A stretch of 64,000 nt of DNA, taken from NCBI RefSeq assembly GCF_017922435.1, contig NZ_VDEZ01000001.1:558001-622000 (forward strand). The letters run 5' to 3'. The notes under the pieces are model-generated. The model had not been told where the DNA came from. It made no database searches and worked only from the letters and a program-made list of their open reading frames with translations. Positions 9,900 to 18,379 of this stretch are shown in pieces (within the stretch, counting starts at the first letter, position 1; each line of letters starts with the position of its first letter). Position numbers and translations under genes: made by a program. The stretch is from Thalassospira sp. ER-Se-21-Dark. GTDB taxonomy: Bacteria > Pseudomonadota > Alphaproteobacteria > Rhodospirillales > Thalassospiraceae.

Positions 9900-10874
9900 A
9901 TGCCGTTTTTCCCCACTGCCCGACCCGTCGCTCGTTATCTTGTTGCACTTGCCGTTGCGCTGTTTGTTGGTGCGGGTGTTGCCCATGCGAAACCGTTGAA
10001 TGTGGTTGCGACCACATCGATGATTGCCGATGCCGCGCGTCAGGTCGCCGGTGATCGGGCCGAGGTCACGGCGCTCATGGGGCCGGGTGTGGATCCGCAT
10101 TCCTATCGCCAGACGCGAAGCGATATCGCCGCCTTGGCGCGTGCCGATCTTGTTTTATGGCATGGCCTTTATCTTGAGGCGCAGCTTGAAGAGTTTTTCC
10201 TTGATCTTGGCAAGCGGCGCAACGTGGTTGCTGTCGGCGAAGCCGTGGCGCGCGAGAAGCTTCTGAGCCATGCCGACTATGAAGGCCGGTTTGATCCGCA
10301 TGTCTGGATGGACCCGAAACTCTGGGAAACCGTGGTTTATGCCGTGCGCGATGCCCTGATCAAAACCGATCCTGATGGCGAGGCAACCTATAATACCAAT
10401 GCCGATGCCCATGTGGCCGAGATCGAAAAACTGGTCGACTATATGACATCCGTCACCGCCACCGTGCCAAAGCAAAGCCGCGTGCTGTTGACCGCCCATG
10501 ATGCGTTTAGCTATTTCGGGCGTGGCTATGATTTCGACGTGCTGGGCATTCAGGGCATTTCAACAGAGTCTGAGGCGGGCCTGCGGCGGGTCGAGGAACT
10601 GGTCGACACCATTGTTGAGCGCAAGATCTCAGCCGTCTTTGTCGAAAGCTCCGTCCCGGAACGCAATGTGCGTGCCCTAATCGAAGGGGCTTCTGCCCGT
10701 GGCCAGGACGTTACGATTGGTGGTACGCTTTATTCCGATGCGATGGGCGAGCCGGGCACCTATGAAGGCACCTATATCGGCATGATCGATCACAATGCGA
10801 CATTGATCACCCGCGCCCTTGGCGGCGATGCTCCTGAAGGCGGCTTTCAGGGTAAGCTTGCGGCCGGATCATAA
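9900..10874 (+). CDS. Manganese/zinc ABC transporter substrate-binding protein
   Basis: This 324-residue cluster A-I binding protein has a signal peptide (residues 1-30, cleavage after AHA). The four metal-ligand regions are visible: His in VDPHSY, His in FDPHVWMDP, Glu in GISTESEAG, and Asp in YSDAMG. It captures Mn2+ or Zn2+ in the periplasm for the membrane complex encoded downstream. Control by MntR across the divergent promoter favours Mn. It is the first gene of a four-gene operon. Confidence 0.93.
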   Translation: MPFFPTARPVARYLVALAVALFVGAGVAHAKPLNVVATTSMIADAARQVAGDRAEVTALMGPGVDPHSYRQTRSDIAALARADLVLWHGLYLEAQLEEFFLDLGKRRNVVAVGEAVAREKLLSHADYEGRFDPHVWMDPKLWETVVYAVRDALIKTDPDGEATYNTNADAHVAEIEKLVDYMTSVTATVPKQSRVLLTAHDAFSYFGRGYDFDVLGIQGISTESEAGLRRVEELVDTIVERKISAVFVESSVPERNVRALIEGASARGQDVTIGGTLYSDAMGEPGTYEGTYIGMIDHNATLITRALGGDAPEGGFQGKLAAGS

Positions 10875-10929
10875 CCGCTTCACATATTAATCCAGATGGC
10901 ATGACGCAAAACGAAGCAGGATACACACC

Positions 10930-11730
10930 ATGAGCAGCGCCAAACTGGTTGCAGAATCAGGCAAGATACTGGACGTCGCATCCAAGGACGCGCCGCTGAC
11001 CGTGCGCGGGCTGACGGTATCTTATGGCAATAAGCCTGCTGTTTTTTCCGTTGATGCCTCGATCCCGGCGGGCTCCATGACCGCGATTATTGGCCCGAAT
11101 GGTGCCGGCAAGTCGACTTTCCTCAAAGGTGCACTTGGTGTGGTGCCGCGCCTTTCGGGCGAAGTGCGCATTTTTGGCAAGCTGTTTGAAGATGCCCGCG
11201 ATCGCGTCGCCTATGTGCCACAACGTGCCAGTGTTGATTGGGATTTTCCGGCGCGTGTGATTGATGTCGTCCTGATGGGGCTTTATGGATCGGTCGGGCT
11301 GTTTCGCCTGTGGCGCGCGCGCCATCGTGAACAGGCGATGGAGTGCCTGAAACGGGTTGGCATGGCCGATTTCGCCGACCGCCAGATCGGCCAGCTTTCC
11401 GGCGGCCAGCAGCAACGTGTGTTTCTGGCGCGTGCCTTGGCGCAGAATGCGGAGTTCTATTTGCTCGATGAGCCGTTTGCCGGCGTCGATGCCGCGACCG
11501 AACGCGCGATTGTTTCGGTGCTGAAGGAACTTAAAGCCGAAGGCCGCACAGTCGTCTGCGTGCATCATGATCTTTCGACCGTGGCCGAGTATTTTGATCG
11601 GGTTCTTCTGATCAATGTGCGGCGCATTGCCGAAGGCCCGGTCGAGACGACCTTCACCGCCGAAAACCTTCAGGAAACCTATGGCGGGCGACTTGCCGCC
11701 ACCCATATCGATGAACTGCATCTGGCGTAA
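10930..11730 (+). CDS. Manganese/zinc ABC transporter ATP-binding protein
   Basis: The 266-residue ATPase has Walker [10 protein letters not shown] (about residue 55), the Q-loop in [12 protein letters not shown], the signature LSGGQQQRV, Walker [10 protein letters not shown] and the H-loop VHHDL. The N-terminal 20 residues extend beyond the usual start. It powers metal import through the two permeases that follow. The downstream permease begins 5 nt after its stop codon. Confidence 0.95.
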   Translation: MSSAKLVAESGKILDVASKDAPLTVRGLTVSYGNKPAVFSVDASIPAGSMTAIIGPNGAGKSTFLKGALGVVPRLSGEVRIFGKLFEDARDRVAYVPQRASVDWDFPARVIDVVLMGLYGSVGLFRLWRARHREQAMECLKRVGMADFADRQIGQLSGGQQQRVFLARALAQNAEFYLLDEPFAGVDAATERAIVSVLKELKAEGRTVVCVHHDLSTVAEYFDRVLLINVRRIAEGPVETTFTAENLQETYGGRLAATHIDELHLA

Positions 11731-11735
11731 CGCAC

Positions 11736-12965
11736 ATGGGATTTGGTGATTATTTCATAAGCGCCCTTTTCCTGCAGGCTGGCTATAACAGCGCGCTTGT
11801 TGCAATCGGTGCGGGCTTGCTTGGCCTGTCGGCGGGCAGTGCCGGGGCGTTTATTTTCCTGCGTAAACGCGCCCTTGTTTCCGATGCGATCAGTCATGCC
11901 ACCCTGCCCGGTGTCGGGCTTGCATTCATTATCATGGTGGCGTTTGGCAGTGACGGGCGCTGGTTGCCGGGGCTTATTCTGGGATCGGCGATTTCATCGG
12001 CCATCGGGCTTTTGATGGTCGAATGGATCACGCGCAAAACCCGCCTGACCGAGGACGCCGCGATCGGTGCCGTGCTGTCGGTATTTTTCGGCTTTGGCAT
12101 CGTTCTTTTGACGGTGATCCAGACCATGTCATCAGGCCGTCAGGCCGGGCTTGAAAACTTCCTGCTGGGTTCGACCGCCGGCATGCTGATTTCCGAAGCC
12201 ACCACCATCGCCGTTGCCGGGGCCTTGGCAGCAGGCTTTGTTTTCCTGCTTCGGCGTCCGATGACGCTTGTGGCGTTTGATCCGGAATATGCCGCGACCA
12301 CCGGGGTTAATGTGCGCAATATCGACCTGGCCATGATGGGGCTTGCCCTGATTGTCACGGTGATCGGGCTTAAGATCGTTGGCCTTATCCTGATTGTCGC
12401 CCTTTTGATCATTCCGCCGGTGGCGGCGCGCTTCTGGACCAATCAGGTCGGCAAGATGATCGGGATTGCCGCCGTCATTGGCGGTCTTTCGGGTTATGTC
12501 GGGGCGGTGTTATCGGCCGCGCACGCGGCACTTCCGACCGGACCGATCATTGTTCTGGTGGCCTTCGGATTCTTTATGATCTCGGCCCTGTTTTCGCCGT
12601 TGCGTGGCGGGCTGGCATCGGCGTTGCGGCATCAGCGGTTCCAGCGCCGCGTGCATCGCCGGCAAGGCTTGCTGTCACTTGCGCGCCGTGAACCGATCTA
12701 TGACGGGCTGACCATTCGCATCCTGCGCCGTGCCGGGATGATCCGCGCAGACGGGGTTGCCACCGCGCGCGGCCGGATTGCCGCAGAGAAAGCCGCCCAT
12801 GACGAAGCCCGCTGGGCGATGGCGCGCCGGATGCTGCCCGATGACTCAGCGATTGAACGCTATGACGGGTTGACCCCGATTGAACGGATGATGACGCCCG
12901 ACCAAATCGCCGAGATTGATCGCATGATCCAGAACGCGCAAACCACCCAGGGAGCAAAGGCATGA
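11736..12965 (+). CDS. Manganese/zinc ABC transporter permease with C-terminal winged-helix-like extension
   Basis: The 409-residue protein has the ABC-3 permease domain at residues 1-290 (about eight membrane segments; DAISHATLPGVGLAF is the family motif). A soluble tail of about 110 residues follows (LLSLARREPIYDGLTIRILRRAG, ARGRIAAEKAAHDEARW, ERMMTPDQIAEIDRMI). Long Mn permeases of the MntC/TroC group carry a similar DtxR-like tail, while the partner permease lacks it. Its stop overlaps the start of the next permease by 4 nt, so the two are coupled and probably form a heterodimer. Confidence 0.93.
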   Translation: MGFGDYFISALFLQAGYNSALVAIGAGLLGLSAGSAGAFIFLRKRALVSDAISHATLPGVGLAFIIMVAFGSDGRWLPGLILGSAISSAIGLLMVEWITRKTRLTEDAAIGAVLSVFFGFGIVLLTVIQTMSSGRQAGLENFLLGSTAGMLISEATTIAVAGALAAGFVFLLRRPMTLVAFDPEYAATTGVNVRNIDLAMMGLALIVTVIGLKIVGLILIVALLIIPPVAARFWTNQVGKMIGIAAVIGGLSGYVGAVLSAAHAALPTGPIIVLVAFGFFMISALFSPLRGGLASALRHQRFQRRVHRRQGLLSLARREPIYDGLTIRILRRAGMIRADGVATARGRIAAEKAAHDEARWAMARRMLPDDSAIERYDGLTPIERMMTPDQIAEIDRMIQNAQTTQGAKA

Positions 12966-13912
12966 TCGATGATCTGATCACAGCCCTTGGCGCGGAGTTT
13001 GTGCAACTGAGCCTGACGCCGATTGTGATTGGCACGCTGGCCGCCATTGCCTGTGCGCTTCCGGGTAATTTCCTGTTACTCCGTCGCCAGGCCCTGATTG
13101 GTGATGCCATCAGTCACGTTGTGCTGCCCGGTATTGTTGCGGCCTTTCTGGTGACCGGCACCATCACCGCCGTTCCGATGATGCTGGGCGCAGGGGCGGC
13201 TGCGATCATTGCCGTGGTGATGATCGAAATCGTCAAACGCCTCGGGCGGGTTGAGCCGGGGGCGGCGATGGGGTTGGTTTTCACAACCCTGTTTGCCGCC
13301 GGTGTTTTATTCCTTGAAATTACCGATACCAGTTCTGTGCATATCGATGTGCAGCATGCGTTGCTGGGCAATCTGGAAAGCCTGATCTGGTTTGATGCCG
13401 AAGGTTGGGGATCGCTTTTGGATCCGGCGGCCCTTGCGACACTGCCACCGCAATTGCCGCGTCTGGCGGTTGTTCTGGTCGGCATCGGGCTGTTTATTTT
13501 CCTGTTCTGGAAAGAATTGAAAATCTCGACCTTTGATGCCGCCTTTGCCGGGGCGATTGGTATTCGTACCCGCGCGCTTGGCTTTGCGCTCGTGGTGGCA
13601 ACAGCCGTTGCCGCCGTTGCAGCCTTTGATGCGGTCGGGTCGATTATCGTGATTGCAATGTTTGTCTGCCCGCCAGCCAGCGCGCGACTGATGACCAATC
13701 AGTTGGCCCGCCAAGTCGGCTGGTCGGTCGCGTTTGCCACCATCTCGGCCATTCTGGGCTATGTCTTGGCGGGGTATGGTCCGGGTTGGTTCGGATCACC
13801 CTATGCGGTCAGTGCCGCAGGCATGATCGCGACGGTGTCAGGTGTGATCCTTATTCTGACCTGCCTGTTTGGCCCGCAACGCAAACGCGTTGGCCAGCAG
13901 GCCGAAGCCTGA
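12962..13912 (+). CDS. Manganese/zinc ABC transporter permease, second subunit
   Basis: A 316-residue ABC-3 family permease with about eight to nine membrane helices. The motif LIGDAISHVVLPGIVAAF lies at about residues 43-60. It forms the membrane channel together with the larger upstream permease. It is the last gene of the operon; a siderophore-related gene on the other strand converges on it with a 53-bp gap. Confidence 0.94.
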   Translation: MIDDLITALGAEFVQLSLTPIVIGTLAAIACALPGNFLLLRRQALIGDAISHVVLPGIVAAFLVTGTITAVPMMLGAGAAAIIAVVMIEIVKRLGRVEPGAAMGLVFTTLFAAGVLFLEITDTSSVHIDVQHALLGNLESLIWFDAEGWGSLLDPAALATLPPQLPRLAVVLVGIGLFIFLFWKELKISTFDAAFAGAIGIRTRALGFALVVATAVAAVAAFDAVGSIIVIAMFVCPPASARLMTNQLARQVGWSVAFATISAILGYVLAGYGPGWFGSPYAVSAAGMIATVSGVILILTCLFGPQRKRVGQQAEA

Positions 13913-13965
13913 CGGTTTCGGAGTGCGCAGTTGCCTTCAAAAGATATTCGCGGTGACGCCGGGAT

Positions 13966-15033
13966 TTAACGCCCGGCCTTGCGCCAGAATGTCATCGCGA
14001 CACAGCGATCACGATCAAGGCCACAATCCTTGCGCCAATAAGTGTGGATCGGTTTGTAATCTGCCTGCTCCACCCCGGCCCAGCAATAGACGCGATCATG
14101 CGCATCGGGAATTTCCACAGATCGAATGGCGTCCTGGATCAGGCTGCGCGCGACAAGGTATTGATCATCGCGAAACAGCCATTGAACCTGTATCTGACTG
14201 TCGGTGGGCACCGCGATAACGTCTGATCTGTTTGCGACTTCAATAATCGCGTGGCCGGTTACATGGCCCGGCATTTCGGCCAGATAACGGCCAATGGCTG
14301 GCAAGGCGGTTTCATCACCGGCCAACAGAACCCAGTCGGCCTCAGGCAGTGCGGTTCCCAAGGGGCCGGTCATCGCCACAACATCCCCGGGGCTTGCATG
14401 CATGGCAAAGGCCGAGCCCGGGCCATTATCGCCATGCATGACAAAGTCGACGTCAATCCAGCCGGCCTTGGCATCGATTGCGCGGATCGTATAGACGCGT
14501 TGTTCGATGGTGTTTTCACCACTGGGCCAGACGGGCATGCCGTTATCGGCAAGGGTCGGCCATTGCGGATTTTGCTGCCCACGCGGCGGGATCAGAAGCC
14601 GGACATGGATGGCTTTGCTGTTATAAGCCTCAAGATCACGGCTATGAAGGCGCAAGCGCCGCATATGCGGTGAAAGGTCGGTGATCTCGCCCACTGTCAG
14701 TTCGCAGAAATTAGGCAGTTTGCCGTTGCTTTTGCCCGCCCCCGTCCAGCGGCAATCAAGATCAGCCCCAGGTGCCGCCCCCTGCAGGATCGAAATAATC
14801 GCCGACTTCATCTGGATGACATCGACCTCGGTCTTTGCACCGACTTCGACCTCAAGAACGGTTTCTGTGCTGCTGAGCTGAATATGGCCGATGGAAACCG
14901 ATATCCGCGTTTGATCCTCATCCCCTGTGACATCGCAATCATGTTCACGATAGAACGCGGCGGCCTGTTTGATCAGGGCGGCACTGTCTGGAAGTGCGAT
15001 GCGCGTTTTGGCCGTCAGAAGCGATGTGGACAT
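13966..15033 (-). CDS. Siderophore-interacting FAD-binding protein with N-terminal DUF2218 domain
   Basis: The 355-residue protein joins a DUF2218-like domain (residues 1-95) to a siderophore-interacting ferric-reductase module of the ViuB/SIP type. FAD binding is in RVYTIRAIDAKAGWIDVDFVMHG and NAD(P)H binding in WVLLAGDETALPAIGRYL; YCWAGVE and YWRKDCGLDRD end the domain. It reduces ferric siderophores in the cytoplasm to release iron. The ATG at 15033 starts the conserved part; the frame is open further upstream. A Fur-like box precedes it. Confidence 0.92.
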   Translation of the reverse strand: MSTSLLTAKTRIALPDSAALIKQAAAFYREHDCDVTGDEDQTRISVSIGHIQLSSTETVLEVEVGAKTEVDVIQMKSAIISILQGAAPGADLDCRWTGAGKSNGKLPNFCELTVGEITDLSPHMRRLRLHSRDLEAYNSKAIHVRLLIPPRGQQNPQWPTLADNGMPVWPSGENTIEQRVYTIRAIDAKAGWIDVDFVMHGDNGPGSAFAMHASPGDVVAMTGPLGTALPEADWVLLAGDETALPAIGRYLAEMPGHVTGHAIIEVANRSDVIAVPTDSQIQVQWLFRDDQYLVARSLIQDAIRSVEIPDAHDRVYCWAGVEQADYKPIHTYWRKDCGLDRDRCVAMTFWRKAGR

Positions 15034-15089
15034 GGTGGGCTCTCGGAAAAAAGGTGCGCGGACAAGATGTGTTTGCCTGTAATAATAAC

Positions 15090-15108
15090 AATGATAGGCA
15101 TTCTCAAT
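15090..15108 (-). promoter_or_regulatory. Putative Fur box
   Basis: On the minus strand ATTGAGAATGCCTATCATT lies 57 nt upstream of the siderophore-interacting gene. Its core GAGAATGCCTATCAT differs at two positions from the classical GAGAATGATTATCAT form. Iron-dependent repression fits the gene's function. Confidence 0.6.
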
Positions 15109-15220
15109 AAAAATTATCATTGATTTTGGCGGTGCGTGATAGATGTTTGGCACATGCGTTTGCCCTGTCAGCGGCGGCAAGTGCTACCTTGATCTGTTTA
15201 TTGGAAGTCTGAACAAAGCG

Positions 15221-16072
15221 ATGCCTGACAAAATCCGCCGTCTGAAATCATTCGAGTTTCCCCTTGCCGTTGAATGGGCCACCAAAGAGGGCTGGAACCC
15301 CGGCCTTGCCGATGCAGAGGTGTTTTTCAACACCGACTCGGAAGGGTTCTGGGGCGCGTTTGACAAACAGGGACTGGCGGCGGTCATTTCAGCAGTCCAG
15401 TACAGCTCGGACTTTGGCTTTGTCGGGTTTTACATCTGCCGCCCGGATCGTCGCGGGTCGGGTCTTGGCTATCGCCTGTGGCAGGCCGTGCTTGAGGGTA
15501 GCGTTCCCAAAACCATCGGTCTTGATGGCGTTGTCGATCAACAGGACAATTATCGCAAATCGGGTTTTGAGTTTGCCCATCGCAACATTCGTTTTGGCGG
15601 CGTGGTCACGGCCAGTGGCGAAACGCCAGATGATCTGTTCACACTTGCGGTCGATGACATTGCCATTGTCGATGCGTTTGAGCAGACCTGTAACCTGTTC
15701 GCGGAAAGCCGGATTGAGTTCCTGCGTGGCTGGATTGGCAACGACAAACACAAAGCCCTTGCCCTGAAGGGTTTGATGGGTGTTCGCGCATATGGTGTGA
15801 TCCGCCCATGCCTTGAAGGACACAAGATCGGACCACTGTTTGCCCCCGATGCCACAGATGCAAAAACCCTGTTTGGCGCCCTTTTGCAAAGCCGGGATGA
15901 TCAGAGCGGCAAGGTCTATCTCGATGTGCCTGAGCCCAATCAGGCAGCAATTGATCTGGCCTCGGCCCATGGCATGGTGCCGGAGTTCGAGACAGCCCGC
16001 ATGTATAAGGGGCCGGCACCGAAGCTTGATCTTGATATGACTTTCGGGATTTCGTCGTTCGAACTGGGCTAG
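15221..16072 (+). CDS. GNAT-family N-acetyltransferase with C-terminal acetyltransferase-like domain
   Basis: The 283-residue protein has a GNAT domain at residues 5-140: GFYICRPDRRGSGLGYRLW is motif A with the acetyl-CoA loop R-R-G-S-G-L-G, and QDNYRKSGFEFAHRN is motif B. A second domain (about 150-280) resembles the C-terminal half of YitH-like acetyltransferases. The substrate is unknown. I took the ATG at 15221 rather than the frame's earlier start at 15143, which would overlap the divergent promoter region. Confidence 0.85.
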   Translation: MPDKIRRLKSFEFPLAVEWATKEGWNPGLADAEVFFNTDSEGFWGAFDKQGLAAVISAVQYSSDFGFVGFYICRPDRRGSGLGYRLWQAVLEGSVPKTIGLDGVVDQQDNYRKSGFEFAHRNIRFGGVVTASGETPDDLFTLAVDDIAIVDAFEQTCNLFAESRIEFLRGWIGNDKHKALALKGLMGVRAYGVIRPCLEGHKIGPLFAPDATDAKTLFGALLQSRDDQSGKVYLDVPEPNQAAIDLASAHGMVPEFETARMYKGPAPKLDLDMTFGISSFELG

Positions 16073-16567
16073 TTTGAGCCAGATTTTTCGGCAAGTTTTA
16101 CCGGTAAGTCCTTGCAAACATCAGAAAATGTCAGAATTCCGGTCCTGTTTGGGACTGTTTCCTTGGTGTAAAACCAAAGAGCCCCGCCACAGGAATAGAA
16201 TTTTCTTATTCTTAGGGCGGGGTTGAGTGCTGTTCGAAAGTCTGGCAACAAACATTTAACGCCATACGTATATGCCTTTCCAAACCAAGGCAGTAACTTC
16301 ATCACCGAACGGCGATGATTATCGGCGGCATTTGGTCATTGTCGGCAAGAAGTTGCTGCAAGCATATGGAAAACCAGTAACACAGTCCCAATTTCAGGAG
16401 TGTAGTCCGCGTTTCATTTCCATCTGGCAGCCTTTCAAGCAGACGATTTTCATCTGTGTGTCTGTCAGACCACTGATTAGTGTACGACCCGCCACGTGTC
16501 GCCTGCCCCCCCGTTTGGTAACGATGCGTTTGACGAACTTGTTTTAAGGCCGGATTTTAAAACCGAC
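16073..16567. other. Intergenic region between the GNAT gene and pomA
   Basis: About 495 bp. Near the left it holds a hairpin that probably ends the acetyltransferase transcript (listed separately). The rest shows no convincing coding frame and presumably contains the stator-operon promoter; I could not identify a specific promoter element. Confidence 0.4.
16181..16223 (+). terminator. Hairpin after the GNAT gene
   Basis: GCCCCGCC at 16181-16188 pairs with GGCGGGGT at 16216-16223, with an inner GAATA/TATTC pairing. It lies about 110 nt past the stop codon. There is no long T run, so a terminator is likely rather than certain. Confidence 0.5.
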
Positions 16568-17338
16568 ATGGATATAGCGACACTTATTGGAATTATCGCC
16601 GGGATGGGCGTTATTTTTGGCGCCATCTTGATGGGTGGCAGCCTTGATTCCTTTGTCGACCTTCCGTCCGTCATGGTGGTGTTTGGCGGAACAGCAGCCG
16701 CCACCTTGATCAAATTCCCGATGCGTGATGTTATCAAGTCGCTCAAGATCGGCATTGGCATTGCGTTCAAGAACCCCAAGGAAGACCCGCTTTCGATCTA
16801 TGAAAAGGCGATCGAACTTGCCGGCATCGTGCGCAAGAACGGCCTTTTGGGACTTGAAAGCGTTGAAGTCGAAAATGAAATCATGGCGCGCGGCATCCGC
16901 ATGTGCGTGGATGGTCACAGCGGCGAGGTGATCCGCAGTTCGATTTCAAGCGAGGTGGAAAAATCCATCCAGAATGACGAGCTTGGCGAACTGATGTTCC
17001 GTGGCATCGGTGATACAGCCCCGGCATTTGGCATGATCGGGACACTGGTTGGTCTGGTGCAGATGCTGGCCAACCTGTCAGACCCGGATGCCATCGGCCC
17101 GGCAATGGCAATTGCCATGCTGACCACCTTCTATGGCGCTGTTCTGGCCAACCTGATCGCGCTTCCGGTTGCCGACAAACTGGCCCTTAAGGTTGATCGT
17201 TTGAAAAACACCAAACAGCTGATCATTGAATCGGTGGTGCAGATCCAGGCCAGCCAGAGCCCGATGGTGATGAAGGAAATCCTCGGTCCCTATCTTCCGG
17301 GGGGCGTTCCGGCCGATCCTGAAGACGGCGGAGCATGA
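16568..17338 (+). CDS. pomA: Flagellar stator protein, PomA/MotA family
   Basis: The 256-residue protein begins MDIATLIGIIAGMGVIFGAI, matching PomA-type starts, and has four membrane segments with the large cytoplasmic loop between the second and third. GLESVEVEN and GIRMCVDGH lie in the loop; FGMIGTLVGLVQML and TTFYGAVLANLIALPVA are the third and fourth helices. With PomB it forms the ion channel of the flagellar stator. PomA-like sequence suggests sodium coupling, an inference. A longer frame from 16496 is not needed. Confidence 0.93.
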   Translation: MDIATLIGIIAGMGVIFGAILMGGSLDSFVDLPSVMVVFGGTAAATLIKFPMRDVIKSLKIGIGIAFKNPKEDPLSIYEKAIELAGIVRKNGLLGLESVEVENEIMARGIRMCVDGHSGEVIRSSISSEVEKSIQNDELGELMFRGIGDTAPAFGMIGTLVGLVQMLANLSDPDAIGPAMAIAMLTTFYGAVLANLIALPVADKLALKVDRLKNTKQLIIESVVQIQASQSPMVMKEILGPYLPGGVPADPEDGGA

Positions 17339-17382
17339 TCGTGATGGCAGCGCGCATTCAGGCAGCAGACTGGGCATAGGCG

Positions 17383-18318
17383 ATGGCAAAGAAACCAGCA
17401 GCAGGCGCACCGGCTTGGATGGCGACATTCGCCGATCTGATGTCGTTGCTGCTTGTCCTGTTTGTGCTGTTGCTGACTTTTGCCGAGATGGATGTCATCC
17501 GCTACAAACAGATTGCCGGTTCGGTCAAGGCGGCCTTTGGTTTTTCCCAACAGGATCAACTTGCCGGGGTGATCGAGCTTGATGGCTCCATCGTTGGCAA
17601 ATCGCTTAAGGCACCAACACCCGATACCCCGCGTGTGGTGTCGGAAATCCCGCAGGCCGAGACCCCCGAGGTTGAAAGCGACGAAACCGACAGCAAGGAA
17701 GAAAAGGCCGAGGCGCTTGAAGAAACGCTTGGCAAGGTTCTTGATAATATGGGTCTTCAGGATCAGGTCGGGCTGGAGCGTATTGACGGCGAGGTTGTCA
17801 TGCGCTTTCCCAACGAATTGGCCTTTCCGTCCGGCTCGTCGGGCATGACAGATGAATTTGCCGCCATCCTGAACCGCGTCGCACCGGTGATTAACCAGAC
17901 TGCCGGCGAAATTTTTGTCGCCGGTCACACCGATAACGTTCCTGTTTCGGCGTCGTCTCCCTATATATCGAACTGGGACCTGTCGGCGGCACGTGCGACG
18001 TCGGTTCTGCACTTTCTGATCGACCAGAATGGTACGGATCCAAGCCGCATGGTCATTCAAGGATATGGCGACAGTCGGCCACTGGCGACCAACGATACAC
18101 CCGAGGGGCGGGCAACCAATCGTCGGGTCGAGATAACCATTGAAATGGTCGAGACCAATTTCGACGCTAACGGCGCATCAGAAGGCAGCGAATTCAGAGC
18201 CCCGTCAAGCGGTGGAGAAGACTTTGATGAGGGTGCAAATCCGGGAACCGGTGATGCCACCAGAAGTCCACACTCTGAAGCACGGCGTACTTTCAGCATA
18301 CCGTCAGACAGCCCCTGA
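17383..18318 (+). CDS. pomB: Flagellar stator protein, PomB/MotB family
   Basis: The 311-residue protein starts with APAWMATFADLMSLLLVLFV. The single membrane helix carries the ion-binding Asp at position 18, followed by LTFAEMDVIRYKQIAGS (plug and linker, PomB-like). An acidic linker spans about 85-125, and the OmpA-like peptidoglycan-binding domain about 145-265 (FVAGHTDNVPV, SAARATSVLHFL, NRRVEI). The tail of about 45 residues is low-complexity. It anchors the stator to the cell wall. It begins 44 nt after pomA. Confidence 0.94.
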   Translation: MAKKPAAGAPAWMATFADLMSLLLVLFVLLLTFAEMDVIRYKQIAGSVKAAFGFSQQDQLAGVIELDGSIVGKSLKAPTPDTPRVVSEIPQAETPEVESDETDSKEEKAEALEETLGKVLDNMGLQDQVGLERIDGEVVMRFPNELAFPSGSSGMTDEFAAILNRVAPVINQTAGEIFVAGHTDNVPVSASSPYISNWDLSAARATSVLHFLIDQNGTDPSRMVIQGYGDSRPLATNDTPEGRATNRRVEITIEMVETNFDANGASEGSEFRAPSSGGEDFDEGANPGTGDATRSPHSEARRTFSIPSDSP

Positions 18319-18379
18319 CAGAAGTCTGCCAACGGGATCCGATCCAAAAAACGCGTGAGCAAAGGGAATACCGCCCATC

